A DNA stretch of 64,000 bases from Lentisphaerota bacterium (GTDB lineage: Bacteria; Verrucomicrobiota; Lentisphaeria; Victivallales; Victivallaceae): positions 86,225-150,224 of the forward strand of contig SUWG01000004.1 in the NCBI GenBank assembly GCA_015061625.1, written 5' to 3'. The translations under genes were made by a program, and so were the position numbers. The notes beneath the pieces are model-generated. The model had not been told where the DNA came from. It made no database searches and was given only the letters and a program-made list of their open reading frames with translations. Below, one piece after another: positions 26,462 through 35,208 of the stretch. Within the stretch, counting starts at the first letter, position 1, and each line of letters opens with the position of its first letter.

Positions 26462-27703
26462 TTAAGACCGGATACCGGAATATAAAAACATTCTGTGTTG
26501 TTTTTTTACTGCGTCATCCAAATATTCACGCCCCTGGTCAAATACACAAACCTCACTTTTATCCAGCAAAGGTCCATGACCACCGGTAACGGTATGAAGC
26601 ATCCGCTTATTTCTGACAGTCAAACGGTTGTAAGCCGCATAGGTCGATGCCGGTGGCGTAACTGTATCAATAAAACCAACCGCCATGACCACCGGACACT
26701 TGATCCGCGAAGCAAAATTCACCACGTCAAAATAAGGCGATACCAATCGAGCCGCCTCTGGAACCAAAGGCGAATTGAAAAGATCGGGCCAACCGGGTAA
26801 ATGCCCGGCACTTTTCCCATGATGATCACTCATTGCACTGGCCGTTGCCCAACAAAACTCCACTTCCGGATTCAATACCGAGGCGACAATACTTTGACAG
26901 CCCCCCATACTGCCACCCCAAACTGATAACTTGCCGTTGAATTCCGGCAGAGTTTTTATAAAATCGGCCACAATAACACTGCGCAAAAATATCTGGCGCA
27001 TTGCATATTTTTGCGAATCACCGGCATTCAGAAATTGATAATTCAACACCTGCTCCCTTCCGGGAGCAAGCAATTCCGGATTTCGGACCGGAAAGTTTTC
27101 CAATCCGTGAAAATTCAGATTGAATGCAACTGCACACAATTTTTTTGCATCTTTCACTGCAACTTCCAATTCTCCGGAAACCTTGCTGGCTCCGAGAAAA
27201 CTTATAACTGCCGGCAGAGATCCCGGTTTGGCGTTGCGCGGCACAGCAAGAAAACCGGAAGCAATGATCCCGCCTTGGGATAAGTGGACATCAAATGCGG
27301 TGATACCATCCGGCAAATAATGCTCATCCACCGGGGTACAGGAAAGCACCTGAAGTTTTTCAGATTTGACTTTGTCAACTTCACTTTTCCAGAACTCATC
27401 AAAATCCGCCGGACAAGAGGTGCCGGGGGAAATTTTTTCCGGTTCGATCGCCGCACCGGCTGAAGTTTCAAATTTTCTGCCGTTGCGGTAACGGCCGTCA
27501 ACTGTCAACAGAATAAACCCCGGTTTCTCCGCATGAACGACGATATCCCCGTAAAAATCCATCGGCGAAGAAATCTTTTCGCCATCATCAACCGTGTATC
27601 TGCCCCTGCTCCCCGGCACAACTTGAAAACAGATATCCTCGCCACAGCGATACACCGCATCTTTTCTGGATGCACGCACCGGAAAACTTCCAGACTTGAC
27701 CAT
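26462..27703 (-). CDS. AXE1-like acetyl esterase, carbohydrate esterase family 7 type
   Basis: A 413-residue protein with an N-terminal beta-sandwich (~1-95; GKFETSAGA marks its end) and an alpha/beta-hydrolase domain. The region PADFDEFWKSEVDKV is typical of AXE1/cephalosporin-C deacetylase proteins. The nucleophile is Ser ~265 in WGGSMGG, the acid probably the Asp in VGFIDTVTPPAS, and the His lies in TGGHGP. CE7 enzymes deacetylate sugars; here no signal peptide is present, so it would act on imported acetylated sugars. The usual RGQ motif was not found. It is the last gene of a four-gene reverse operon, three bases after the dehydrogenase. Confidence 0.82.
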   Translation of the reverse strand: MVKSGSFPVRASRKDAVYRCGEDICFQVVPGSRGRYTVDDGEKISSPMDFYGDIVVHAEKPGFILLTVDGRYRNGRKFETSAGAAIEPEKISPGTSCPADFDEFWKSEVDKVKSEKLQVLSCTPVDEHYLPDGITAFDVHLSQGGIIASGFLAVPRNAKPGSLPAVISFLGASKVSGELEVAVKDAKKLCAVAFNLNFHGLENFPVRNPELLAPGREQVLNYQFLNAGDSQKYAMRQIFLRSVIVADFIKTLPEFNGKLSVWGGSMGGCQSIVASVLNPEVEFCWATASAMSDHHGKSAGHLPGWPDLFNSPLVPEAARLVSPYFDVVNFASRIKCPVVMAVGFIDTVTPPASTYAAYNRLTVRNKRMLHTVTGGHGPLLDKSEVCVFDQGREYLDDAVKKQHRMFLYSGIRS

Positions 27704-27706
27704 TTT

Positions 27707-28621
27707 TCACCCCTCTAATCTGCCACAGATTTCCACCAGTTTTTCCGCAGAATAATACCAGAAGTTTTTCTCAAAATCAGCCGAAAATGCCGCCGCATGA
27801 GGAGAAAATATAACTTTCTCACAATTCAGCAGCGGATTATCCGGCAACGGCGGCTCGTCACACAACACATCCAAAGCCGCCCCGCCGAGGTGACCGGTGG
27901 TCAAAGCCCGGTAAAGAGCCGCTTCATCGATCACTTCTCCCCGTGACGTATTGACCAGCAGAGCATCTTTTTTCATAATGCTGAATTTATCATCATCCAT
28001 CAAATTTCTGGTATCATCAGTAAGCGGACAATGCAGAGAAACAAAATCAGATTCTTTCAACAAAATATCCAACGGAGTGGAATTCTCTGACCACGGATCA
28101 AAATGCAACACTCTCATATTGAATCCGGAAACCAGTTTTTCCACAGTCCGGGCGATCCGGCCGTAACCGACCACGCCCAAAGTCCGCCCGCTCAAATGCC
28201 ATTTAGTTTGATTTCCGGAAGAATCCCATTGTCCCTGACGGACTTGCCGGTCAAACTGCACCAGATTACGAGCCAATGCAAACAACATGGAAACAGCGTG
28301 TTCAGCAACCGATTCGCTGATCGATTCCGGAGTGTTGAATACTTGAATATTGTTTGCTTTGCAAAATTCAAGCGGCAAAGCATCCAACCCACTGCCACTG
28401 CGCAAAACGGCCCGGCATTCCGGTAATTTTGCCAACGCTTCCGGCTTCACAGCCACATTGGCCCCGAACATCCAGATAATATCAGCATTTCCGGCGAACT
28501 CAACCAACTCATCCGGCGTATTGCAACGACGGCAATTTATGATCGCCACTTCCCGGATACGGGAAATACATGAAGCAGGGAAACGCTCCTCACCGGCAGA
28601 AACCATAGCTATTTCAAGCAT
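27707..28621 (-). CDS. D-isomer-specific 2-hydroxyacid dehydrogenase
   Basis: A 304-residue NAD(P)-dependent dehydrogenase. GRTLGVVGYGRIARTVEKL is the dinucleotide-binding motif; catalytic Arg is in LRSGSGLD/VNTSRGEVID context, with Glu in VLCDEPPLP and His in FSPHAAAFS. The N-terminal substrate domain has the flavodoxin-like pattern of the family. The start at 28621 is supported by AAGGG 7 bases upstream and overlaps the aldolase stop by eight bases; an in-frame GTG at 28627 is weaker. Substrate unknown: it may reduce a 2-keto or 2-hydroxy acid produced or consumed by the adjacent HpaI-type aldolase. Confidence 0.9.
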   Translation of the reverse strand: MLEIAMVSAGEERFPASCISRIREVAIINCRRCNTPDELVEFAGNADIIWMFGANVAVKPEALAKLPECRAVLRSGSGLDALPLEFCKANNIQVFNTPESISESVAEHAVSMLFALARNLVQFDRQVRQGQWDSSGNQTKWHLSGRTLGVVGYGRIARTVEKLVSGFNMRVLHFDPWSENSTPLDILLKESDFVSLHCPLTDDTRNLMDDDKFSIMKKDALLVNTSRGEVIDEAALYRALTTGHLGGAALDVLCDEPPLPDNPLLNCEKVIFSPHAAAFSADFEKNFWYYSAEKLVEICGRLEG

Positions 28622-29372
28622 TTTCACACCCTTTTCTGAAAGCTCTTAAGCCGGCAGCCATCGCCCCCCAGTCACTTATTCCGGCAAACCAATCCACACC
28701 GCGGGCCTTCCATCTGGCGAAATCTCCGGCGGCAGTACCGAGAATCATTCCTTTTGCTTTTACCTTGGCACAAATTTCATCCAGCACTTCATTAAGTTTT
28801 TTATCATTCATCTGATTTAATATCCCCATACTTCCGGAAAGATCACATGGGCCGACACAAATACTGCCGATACCGGGAACTTCGAGTATTTCATCCAGAT
28901 TGCGCACCGCATCGATATGCTCGATTTGAATGATCACCATCGGTTCTGTTTCAGAGCGTTTGACATAATCAAAGAAGTCTTCACTGCCGTAACGGACTGC
29001 CCGACGCACACCGCACCCACGGATACCGGTCTGCGGATAGCGGCAGGCGGCAACGGCTCTGGCGGCTTCTTCGGCGTTGTTGACCATGGGAATGATCACC
29101 GCATCCGGAGCAAGATCAAGATAAGGTTTGATCAACATGGGATCATTGGCCCTCACCCGCACCAATCCGGCACAACCGGTACCGCGTAACGCGATCAAAT
29201 GCCGGTGAACACCCTCGATAGTATGAGGAGCGTGTTCAGCATCGATCCAGCAAAAATCCATGCCGCAATCACCGGCCAATTCACTGACACACAAATCAGA
29301 GAGAGTAATCACAGTTCCCAGTGAAATCTTACCGGAAATCAAATTTTCCTTAAAACGATTTTCCATTTTCAT
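28614..29372 (-). CDS. HpcH/HpaI-family class II aldolase
   Basis: A 252-residue pyruvate-type aldolase (relatives: HpaI, GarL, RhmA). Motifs: WIDAEHAPHTIEG (catalytic His/base region), RVRANDPMLIKPYLDLAPDA, IIPMVNNAEEA, MVIIQIEHIDAV (metal-binding Glu) and ICVGPCDLSGSMG (metal-binding Asp). These enzymes split 2-keto-4-hydroxy acids into pyruvate and an aldehyde using a divalent metal. AGAGGA lies before the ATG. In the same operon are L-serine dehydratase (pyruvate from serine) and a 2-hydroxyacid dehydrogenase; the specific sugar acid cannot be named from sequence. Confidence 0.9.
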   Translation of the reverse strand: MKMENRFKENLISGKISLGTVITLSDLCVSELAGDCGMDFCWIDAEHAPHTIEGVHRHLIALRGTGCAGLVRVRANDPMLIKPYLDLAPDAVIIPMVNNAEEAARAVAACRYPQTGIRGCGVRRAVRYGSEDFFDYVKRSETEPMVIIQIEHIDAVRNLDEILEVPGIGSICVGPCDLSGSMGILNQMNDKKLNEVLDEICAKVKAKGMILGTAAGDFARWKARGVDWFAGISDWGAMAAGLRAFRKGCENA

Positions 29373-29400
29373 TTATTTCCTCTTTTACGACTCTCCGTTG

Positions 29401-30591
29401 TTATTTATTACGCATGATTTCAGCCAATCCACCTACTGACGTTTCCCGGTACAATGATGGCAGATCATGTCCAGTCGTCAACATAGTTTTTACCACATCA
29501 TCAAAAGAAACAAAATGATGACCATCTGAAATAAGTGCCAATTCAGCGGCGACTAAAGCCTGATTGGCCGCTACGCTATTGCGTTCGATACAGGGGATTT
29601 GCACCAATCCGGCGACCGGATCACAGGTCAGGCCGAGAAAATGCTCCAAACCGATCTCTGCGGCACACTCACATTGCCGGGGAGTGCCTCCCAAAAGATA
29701 TGCCGCCGCCGATGAAGCCATCGCACAAGCGGTGCCGATTTCGCCCTGACAACCGACCTCCGCTCCGGATATTGAACCATTGCTTTTAACAATATTGCCA
29801 ACCATACCTGCGGTAGCCAATGCCTGACGGATTTCCGTTCCGGAAAAATTCCACGTTTTCTGCAAATAAAATAACACAGCCGGTAAAACTCCGCAAGATC
29901 CACAAGTCGGTGCAGTAACAACTTTTCCCAGAGAAGCATTTTCTTCGCTGACTGCATAAGCATAAGCCGCGATCAATCCGGTTCGCTGAATATCAGCCCG
30001 TAAAGATTGTGCTTTCAAGTAAAAACTGCGTGCCTTTCGGGGCAGTTGCAAGCCTCCGGGAAGTACACCTTCAGCGGATAATCCCCGCTTTAAGGTTTCC
30101 ACCATTTGAGCATAAATGTCATCAAGGAAATCCAGATTTTCAAATTTTTCGGCAAGTTGCCACAATGAAATGCCTTGTTGCGTACAGATTTCAAGCATTT
30201 CGCTCATGGACCGATATGGATAACACTCCGGAGTATCTTCCTGACAACCGTTTTCCGACAAAGCCCCGCCGCCGACAGAAAAAATTTTCAAGCGATCGAT
30301 TTCCTCTCCGGAATCATTCAATGCCCGGAATATCATGCCGTTGGGATGTTCTTCTAAAAATGTTTGCGGATACCACAAAATTTCACACTTTCCTTCAGGG
30401 AAAACCGACCTTACAGCCTGATCGGTAAAGTGTCCCTTCCCGGTAGCAGCCAAACTGCCATACAGAGCAACTTCGAACCTGTCTGCGGAAATATTTCCGG
30501 CAAAAAATCTTTCGGCGGCCCGATAAGGCCCCATAGTGTGACTGCTTGATGGTCCGAATCCTATACGGTATAATTCACGTAAACTTTTCAT
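29401..30591 (-). CDS. sdaA: L-serine dehydratase, single-chain iron-sulfur type
   Basis: A 396-residue L-serine ammonia-lyase converting serine to pyruvate and ammonia with a 4Fe-4S cluster. The beta domain begins with FGPSSSHTMGPYRAAERF; the alpha domain holds APTCGSCGVLPAVLFYL, a SGAEVGCQGEIGTACAMAS stretch and LTCDPVAGLVQIPCIERNSV, which supply the cluster cysteines and the conserved RN. The C-terminus is shorter than in Escherichia coli SdaA. AAGGA lies 11 bases before the ATG. First gene of the aldolase/dehydrogenase/esterase operon; a decayed HAD phosphatase gene lies just upstream. Confidence 0.94.
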   Translation of the reverse strand: MKSLRELYRIGFGPSSSHTMGPYRAAERFFAGNISADRFEVALYGSLAATGKGHFTDQAVRSVFPEGKCEILWYPQTFLEEHPNGMIFRALNDSGEEIDRLKIFSVGGGALSENGCQEDTPECYPYRSMSEMLEICTQQGISLWQLAEKFENLDFLDDIYAQMVETLKRGLSAEGVLPGGLQLPRKARSFYLKAQSLRADIQRTGLIAAYAYAVSEENASLGKVVTAPTCGSCGVLPAVLFYLQKTWNFSGTEIRQALATAGMVGNIVKSNGSISGAEVGCQGEIGTACAMASSAAAYLLGGTPRQCECAAEIGLEHFLGLTCDPVAGLVQIPCIERNSVAANQALVAAELALISDGHHFVSFDDVVKTMLTTGHDLPSLYRETSVGGLAEIMRNK

Positions 30592-30631
30592 AAAGGTAAT
30601 GTCCTTGTTTCAATACACTTCCGCATACCCT

Positions 30632-30872
30632 TTACTGTCGTAAAAACCAAGCCGTGATTGTTTTTTCCAAATCCGTAACCATCTCCGTTTTTGCCCATGC
30701 CGCAGACAAACACTTCACTCCGGCTTCATTACTGGCATTGACATCAGAAATATCATCTGCGGCATAAACGATTTCGTCATTGGATAAATTATTTTGTTTG
30801 ACAAGACGGTCAAATAAAAATCTACGCTGTCAACCGAACTTCCGTCAAAATCAAATTGACCAATTTAATCAT
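30632..30872 (-). pseudogene. HAD-family phosphatase remnant (phosphoglycolate phosphatase-like)
   Basis: A start with good ribosome site (GGGAG 9 bases before the ATG at 30872) begins MIKLVN, then frame shifts: a second frame gives FDFDGSSVDS, a degraded HAD motif I, and another frame gives FDRLVKQNNL, then DEIVYAADDISDVNASNEAG (HAD motif IV) and a normal C-terminus ending at the stop 30632-30634. The ~150 residues that should lie between motif I and motif IV are missing. So the gene carries an internal deletion plus frameshifts and cannot make a working enzyme. Confidence 0.7.
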
Positions 30873-30951
30873 TGCAAAACACTCCCCATAACCTTATAAT
30901 ATAGCACAACAGAAGATGTTTTCAACAAAAACACATTGCAAAAAAGATAAA

Positions 30952-30987
30952 AAAAACTCCTGTTCTTTTCACGGAACAGGAGTTTTT
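30952..30987 (-). terminator. Terminator of the rpsB-tsf operon
   Basis: Perfect 14-bp stem, AAAAACTCCTGTTC with GAACAGGAGTTTTT, loop of 8, followed on the reverse strand by an eight-T run. It lies 20 bases beyond the tsf stop. Confidence 0.9.
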
Positions 30988-31007
30988 GAGTAATCAGATG
31001 ATTCTGA

Positions 31008-31823
31008 TCAGAGTTCTTCGCCGATCGCCCAGCGGACAAAGCGTTTGACTTTGGCGTTGGGTTTCAGTTTTTTCAGAGAACTCTTGTCATCTTTGACCCA
31101 CGGCTGGTTTTCCAGGCAGATTTCGCTGAAGAAACGATTGATCTTACCGGAAAGAATTTTATCCAGCATTTCAGCCGGCTTGTTGGCCAGTTTCGGATCA
31201 GCGGCGGCAGCAATCTCTTTTTCTTTGGCGATCACTTCAGCCGGCACATCATCACTGCTGATGTATTTCGGGCTGAAAGCCGCAATGTGCAAGCACAAAT
31301 CGTTAAGGAATTCCGGATCGCTCTCACCTTCGACTTCGACCAGCACGCTCACCCGGCCATCCATGTGATGGTAACTGGCAAAGGTGGAACCGTTGGAAGC
31401 CTGCCACTTCTGGGCGCGGCGCAGAGACATATTTTCACCAATGGTGGCAATGTGACTGGTGATCAGAGCAGCTTCCTGCTCGTTGACCGCAGCAGCAACA
31501 TCACCGTCAGCGGCAATTTTCAAAGCTCCGTCAAGCATCGCATCGACCAAAGCACCGAATTTCGGAGTTTTGGCAGCAAAGTCGGTTTCGCAAAGCATCT
31601 CGACGATCGCAGCTTCATTGCCGCTGATCTTGGTCCAGACTTTACCCTGTTCAGTGGCGCGGCCGGATTTTTTCTCGGCTTTGGCAACACCGGATTTACG
31701 GAGATTCTCAATCGCCAGCTCCATATCGCCGTCAGCGGCAACCAGAGCCTTTTTGCAATCCATCATACCGGCACCGGTTTTTTCCCGGAGCTCGGAAACC
31801 ATTTTAGCAGTAATAGCAGCCAT
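31008..31823 (-). CDS. tsf: Translation elongation factor Ts
   Basis: A 271-residue EF-Ts, the nucleotide-exchange factor for EF-Tu. The N-terminal UBA-like domain has VSELREKTGAGMMDCKKAL; the core has the conserved EMLCETDFAAKTPKF (TDFV-like EF-Tu contact). Codon use is strongly biased, as expected of a highly expressed gene. AAGGTG precedes the ATG. Co-transcribed 27 bases downstream of rpsB and closed by a strong terminator. Confidence 0.97.
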   Translation of the reverse strand: MAAITAKMVSELREKTGAGMMDCKKALVAADGDMELAIENLRKSGVAKAEKKSGRATEQGKVWTKISGNEAAIVEMLCETDFAAKTPKFGALVDAMLDGALKIAADGDVAAAVNEQEAALITSHIATIGENMSLRRAQKWQASNGSTFASYHHMDGRVSVLVEVEGESDPEFLNDLCLHIAAFSPKYISSDDVPAEVIAKEKEIAAAADPKLANKPAEMLDKILSGKINRFFSEICLENQPWVKDDKSSLKKLKPNAKVKRFVRWAIGEEL

Positions 31824-31850
31824 TTTTGTTCACCTTATCTGTAAGTTGAA

Positions 31851-32717
31851 TTATTTTTCTTCAGCGGCTTCGGCTTTTTTCGGAGCGCGTTTGCGGGCCG
31901 GTTTGGCATCATCGCTTTTGGCAGCACGTTTACGCGGGGCTTTCGGAGCCTGGGCTTCTTCCTCGTCAGCATTTTCCTGGGCGATCTTCTTGGCGGCCTC
32001 GGCGGCATCACGCTCCTCGGTGACACGTTTCAGATGGATCTCTTTGGCAATTTTGATCGCTTCGCCGAAAAGATCAGTGATGATCTGAACAGATTTCACC
32101 GCATCATCGTTGGTGGCAACCGGATAATCGACCATGGAGGGGTCGCCGTTGGTATCGACCAGAGCAACGATCGGAATATTCAGTTTGTTGGCTTCACGGA
32201 CAGCGTTGATCTCATTGCAGACGTCAATGATGACCAAAGCAGCGGGAAGTTTTTTCATGGAAGCAATACCATCAAGGTCACGATGCAGTTTTTCAACGCG
32301 GCGGGTCAAAGCGGCAACTTCTTTTTTCTTCATGCCGTTGACAGCATCGCTGGCGAGAATACCATCGATCTCTTTCATTTTGTCAATGCTTTTGCGGATG
32401 GTCTGATTGTTGGTCAGAGTACCGCCGAGCCAACGCTCGGAAATGCTGAACATACCGGTTTTTTCGGCCAGACCGGTGACGACTTCACGGATCTGGCGTT
32501 TGGTACCGACGAAAAGCACATCGCCGCCATCGCTGACGACTTTCTGAAGGAAGTTGCAGGCATCGGCGATCTGACGCATGGTTTTGGTCAGGTCAATAAT
32601 GCTGATACCATTTTTGGCACCATAGACAAACTTCTTCATTTTGGGGTTCCAACGACGGGTCTGGTGTCCGAAATGACAACCGGCTTCCAAAAGATCGTTG
32701 ATAGTAATTTTGGCCAT
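31851..32717 (-). CDS. rpsB: 30S ribosomal protein S2
   Basis: A 288-residue S2. DLLEAGCHFGHQTRRWNPKM is the family signature; GTKRQIREVV, RWLGGTLTNNQTIRKS and LVDTNGDPSMVDYPVATNDDA follow. The protein carries a ~50-residue Lys/Arg/Ala-rich tail (KAPRKRAAKSDD, then ARKRAPKKAE) absent from most S2 proteins. The start at 32717 follows AAGGAAG; an in-frame ATG-proximal extension to 32735 lacks support. Promoter upstream, tsf downstream. Confidence 0.97.
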   Translation of the reverse strand: MAKITINDLLEAGCHFGHQTRRWNPKMKKFVYGAKNGISIIDLTKTMRQIADACNFLQKVVSDGGDVLFVGTKRQIREVVTGLAEKTGMFSISERWLGGTLTNNQTIRKSIDKMKEIDGILASDAVNGMKKKEVAALTRRVEKLHRDLDGIASMKKLPAALVIIDVCNEINAVREANKLNIPIVALVDTNGDPSMVDYPVATNDDAVKSVQIITDLFGEAIKIAKEIHLKRVTEERDAAEAAKKIAQENADEEEAQAPKAPRKRAAKSDDAKPARKRAPKKAEAAEEK

Positions 32718-32848
32718 TTTGCATCTTCCTTTCACTTTGCGGTGCTTTCCGCGCTCTTTATTTTTTGCGCTACAAACAAGTCACCTTTTGGTTGAATTGT
32801 ACCCTGCCGAACCGGCCATACTGGATCAACAGGGATGCGTATTTTATT

Positions 32849-32877
32849 AATATAGTGCTTAAATGCGCTTTTTTCAA
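32849..32877 (-). promoter_or_regulatory. Promoter of rpsB-tsf
   Basis: Reverse strand TTGAAA (32872-32877), exactly 17 bases, TATATT (32849-32854). The -35 overlaps the argH stop codon. The implied ~125-base leader may hold S2-responsive control, but no structure was established. Confidence 0.6.
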
Positions 32878-34250
32878 GCCATAAGCAACTGTTTTTTCCA
32901 AAATTCCACCTGATTGGCGACCGGTTCAAATCCGGTTGCACCGGGGATACGTCTTTTGGCGACACTTTCCCGCGGATCAAAGAGAGTCAGAAATTCAGCA
33001 GTTGCTTCCGGAATAGTCTCCTGCATTTCAGCCAATGTCGCCTGATCCAGAGCCATATTACGGTCTTTACAGTATTTGACAAATGCCCCAACCCGGTGAT
33101 GGGCATCACGGAAAGGCACACCGAGTTCGACCAGTTTTTCTGCAAGATCGGTTGCCATCAAAGCCGGATCGGCAGCAGCTGCAGCCATATTTTCCCGCTT
33201 GACACGCATATCCCGGATCATCGGCGGGTAGACCGCCAGCATCAATTCAGCGGTATCAAGAGCATCGAATACGGCCACTTTATCTTCCTGCATATCCCGG
33301 TTATAGGTCATGGGCAAACCTTTGCATAACGTGAGCATGGCAGCAAGAGAACCATATACTCTGGCGGTTTTGCCGCGGGTAAGTTCACACACGTCCGGAT
33401 TTTTCTTCTGCGGCATCAAACTTGAGCCGGTACAGAAAGCGTCACTCAATTCAATAAAGTCGAATTCCTGACTGCTCCACAAAATCAAATCTTCTGAAAG
33501 TCTGGAAAAATGCATGGCCATTGTGGCCAGAGCCGCAGTGAATTCGATGGCGAAATCCCGGTCGGCGACCGCATCCATACTGTTTCTGGTGATCCGGTCA
33601 AAACCCAATTCCTTACAAACGAACTCCCGGTCGAGCGGCAAAGTCGAACCGGCCAATGCTCCGGAACCGAGCGGCATGACATTGATCCTCTTGCGGCAAT
33701 CTGCCAGTCTTTCAGCATCCCGGTCAAACATTTCGACATAAGCAAGCAGATGATGGGCGAGCAATACCACCTGGGCGTGCTGCAAATGGGTAAAACCGGG
33801 CAGAATCGTCTCTTTTTCCGCATCGGCTTTAGCGACCAATTCTTTCTGAAAATTGCGGATTTTACCGATCAGACGGTCTGCGGCATCCCGCAGATAAAGA
33901 CGGAAATCCAAGGCGACCTGATCATTGCGGCTGCGCCCGGAATGCACCCGCGCTCCTTCGGCACCAAGCACATCGATCAAAGCACTTTCGACGTGCATAT
34001 GGATATCTTCTTTGGCTATGTCGTAAGAAAAATCTCCTTTTTCGATACGTTCACAAACCTTATCCAATTCACTTCTGATAGCATCTGCCGATGCCTGCGG
34101 AATGATCCCCTGTTTGGCCAGCATCGCCACATGAGCCTTGCTTCCGGCGATATCATGTTTGAAAAGACGCTGGTCAAAACTGATGGATTCAGAATATATT
34201 TTCACATCATTTTGCGTTTCTTCTCCGAAACGCCCACCCCAAAGAGCCAT
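32874..34250 (-). CDS. argH: Argininosuccinate lyase
   Basis: A 458-residue ArgH, last step of arginine synthesis: argininosuccinate to arginine and fumarate. N-terminal LWGGRFGEETQ, then HSGRSRNDQVALDFRLYLRD, FTHLQHAQVVLLAHHLLAY (catalytic His region) and the superfamily signature GSSLMPQKKNPDVCEL with the flexible Ser loop. No other arg gene is adjacent. It lies 23 bases downstream of the double-FabZ gene and is probably the last gene of the lpxC operon. Confidence 0.97.
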   Translation of the reverse strand: MALWGGRFGEETQNDVKIYSESISFDQRLFKHDIAGSKAHVAMLAKQGIIPQASADAIRSELDKVCERIEKGDFSYDIAKEDIHMHVESALIDVLGAEGARVHSGRSRNDQVALDFRLYLRDAADRLIGKIRNFQKELVAKADAEKETILPGFTHLQHAQVVLLAHHLLAYVEMFDRDAERLADCRKRINVMPLGSGALAGSTLPLDREFVCKELGFDRITRNSMDAVADRDFAIEFTAALATMAMHFSRLSEDLILWSSQEFDFIELSDAFCTGSSLMPQKKNPDVCELTRGKTARVYGSLAAMLTLCKGLPMTYNRDMQEDKVAVFDALDTAELMLAVYPPMIRDMRVKRENMAAAAADPALMATDLAEKLVELGVPFRDAHHRVGAFVKYCKDRNMALDQATLAEMQETIPEATAEFLTLFDPRESVAKRRIPGATGFEPVANQVEFWKKQLLMA

Positions 34251-34273
34251 AATTCACCTCTCTGAAATTTCTG

Positions 34274-35173
34274 TTATGCATCAACGATGGCAAACATCAA
34301 AGCGATCTCGGCGACCACCTCATCACCTACCCGGATAAATCCGGACCCTTTACCGAAACGGGATTTCCCGGCCGGCAGATCGATTTCGATAACCATCTGT
34401 TCACCGACCAGCACCTGACGGTAAAATACCGCTTTATCGATTGCCATAAAAAAGCCGAGTTTACCGGCGTTTTCCGGTCTGGTCAACACACTGGTACAAC
34501 CGCTTTGAGCGGCGATCTCACAGAGCAGTGAATCCGGAACCGTATTGAATCCGGCTTCGATGAATGGTTCATTGGCAGTAATATTTTTTACCGCAATGAT
34601 TTTTTCGCCCTCGACTTTGGCAACATAATCCAGCAGCAGGAACGGGAAACGGTGGGGGATCAATCCCATGACCCGGTCGGTATCCATACTGATATCGGCC
34701 GTTCTGGCGAGTTGATCATCCAGATTCGGAATACCATTGATGCCGCCGACAACTTCTTCGGCTCTGCAGATCGTAACAGTTGCCTCGCTGCAAACGCCGG
34801 AAGCACTTTTGGCAACCGCTTTCATCGTCCATGAATCTTCAGCAGAATCGACAACTTCGGCTTCCACGATCATCCGGTCACCGGGGAGGATCGGACGGCG
34901 GAATTTGACTTTCTCCAACTGTTTGATCCGTTTGCTGCGGGCATCGCCGGGCAAAAAGCAACAGCACAACTGGCGCATCGCCTCGACCTGAAGCACTCCG
35001 GGCACGATCGGATGCACCGGAAAGTGACCGGCAAAAAACGCTTCATTAGCGGAAAAGTTTTTGAAACCGACGAAATGGGTCTCATCATTTTTTTGTGCAA
35101 AATCCAGCAGTTTCCACGGAGCTTTTACTCCGAGACGGGAAGCGATCTGATGACATTGCAAAACTTCTGACAT
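34274..35173 (-). CDS. Tandem FabZ-type hotdog protein (3-hydroxyacyl-ACP dehydratase-like)
   Basis: A 299-residue protein with two FabZ-like hotdog domains. Domain 1 (~1-140) keeps the active-site motif AGHFPVHPIVPGVLQVEAMR with catalytic His ~50 and Glu ~64 but lacks the usual PHR-PFLL entry. Domain 2 (~160-299) keeps LIPHRFPFLLLDYV, yet its active-site segment is FIEAGFNTVPDSLLCEIAAQ, without the His. The two halves may complement each other as one dimer-like unit. FabZ makes unsaturated acyl-ACP and is often beside lpxC in lipid A loci; lpxC lies 35 bases upstream here. The ATG at 35173 has AGGAG at 9 bases; the longer frame to 35212 does not. Confidence 0.85.
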   Translation of the reverse strand: MSEVLQCHQIASRLGVKAPWKLLDFAQKNDETHFVGFKNFSANEAFFAGHFPVHPIVPGVLQVEAMRQLCCCFLPGDARSKRIKQLEKVKFRRPILPGDRMIVEAEVVDSAEDSWTMKAVAKSASGVCSEATVTICRAEEVVGGINGIPNLDDQLARTADISMDTDRVMGLIPHRFPFLLLDYVAKVEGEKIIAVKNITANEPFIEAGFNTVPDSLLCEIAAQSGCTSVLTRPENAGKLGFFMAIDKAVFYRQVLVGEQMVIEIDLPAGKSRFGKGSGFIRVGDEVVAEIALMFAIVDA

Positions 35174-35208
35174 TCTTACTTTCTCCTTGTTTTTATACTT
35201 AAATTCGG

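Noticed and set aside
32718..32848. tRNA or riboswitch in the rpsB leader
   Set aside because: A GGTTCG-like stretch is present but no acceptor stem or cloverleaf could be built; only a leader with unproven S2 control remains.
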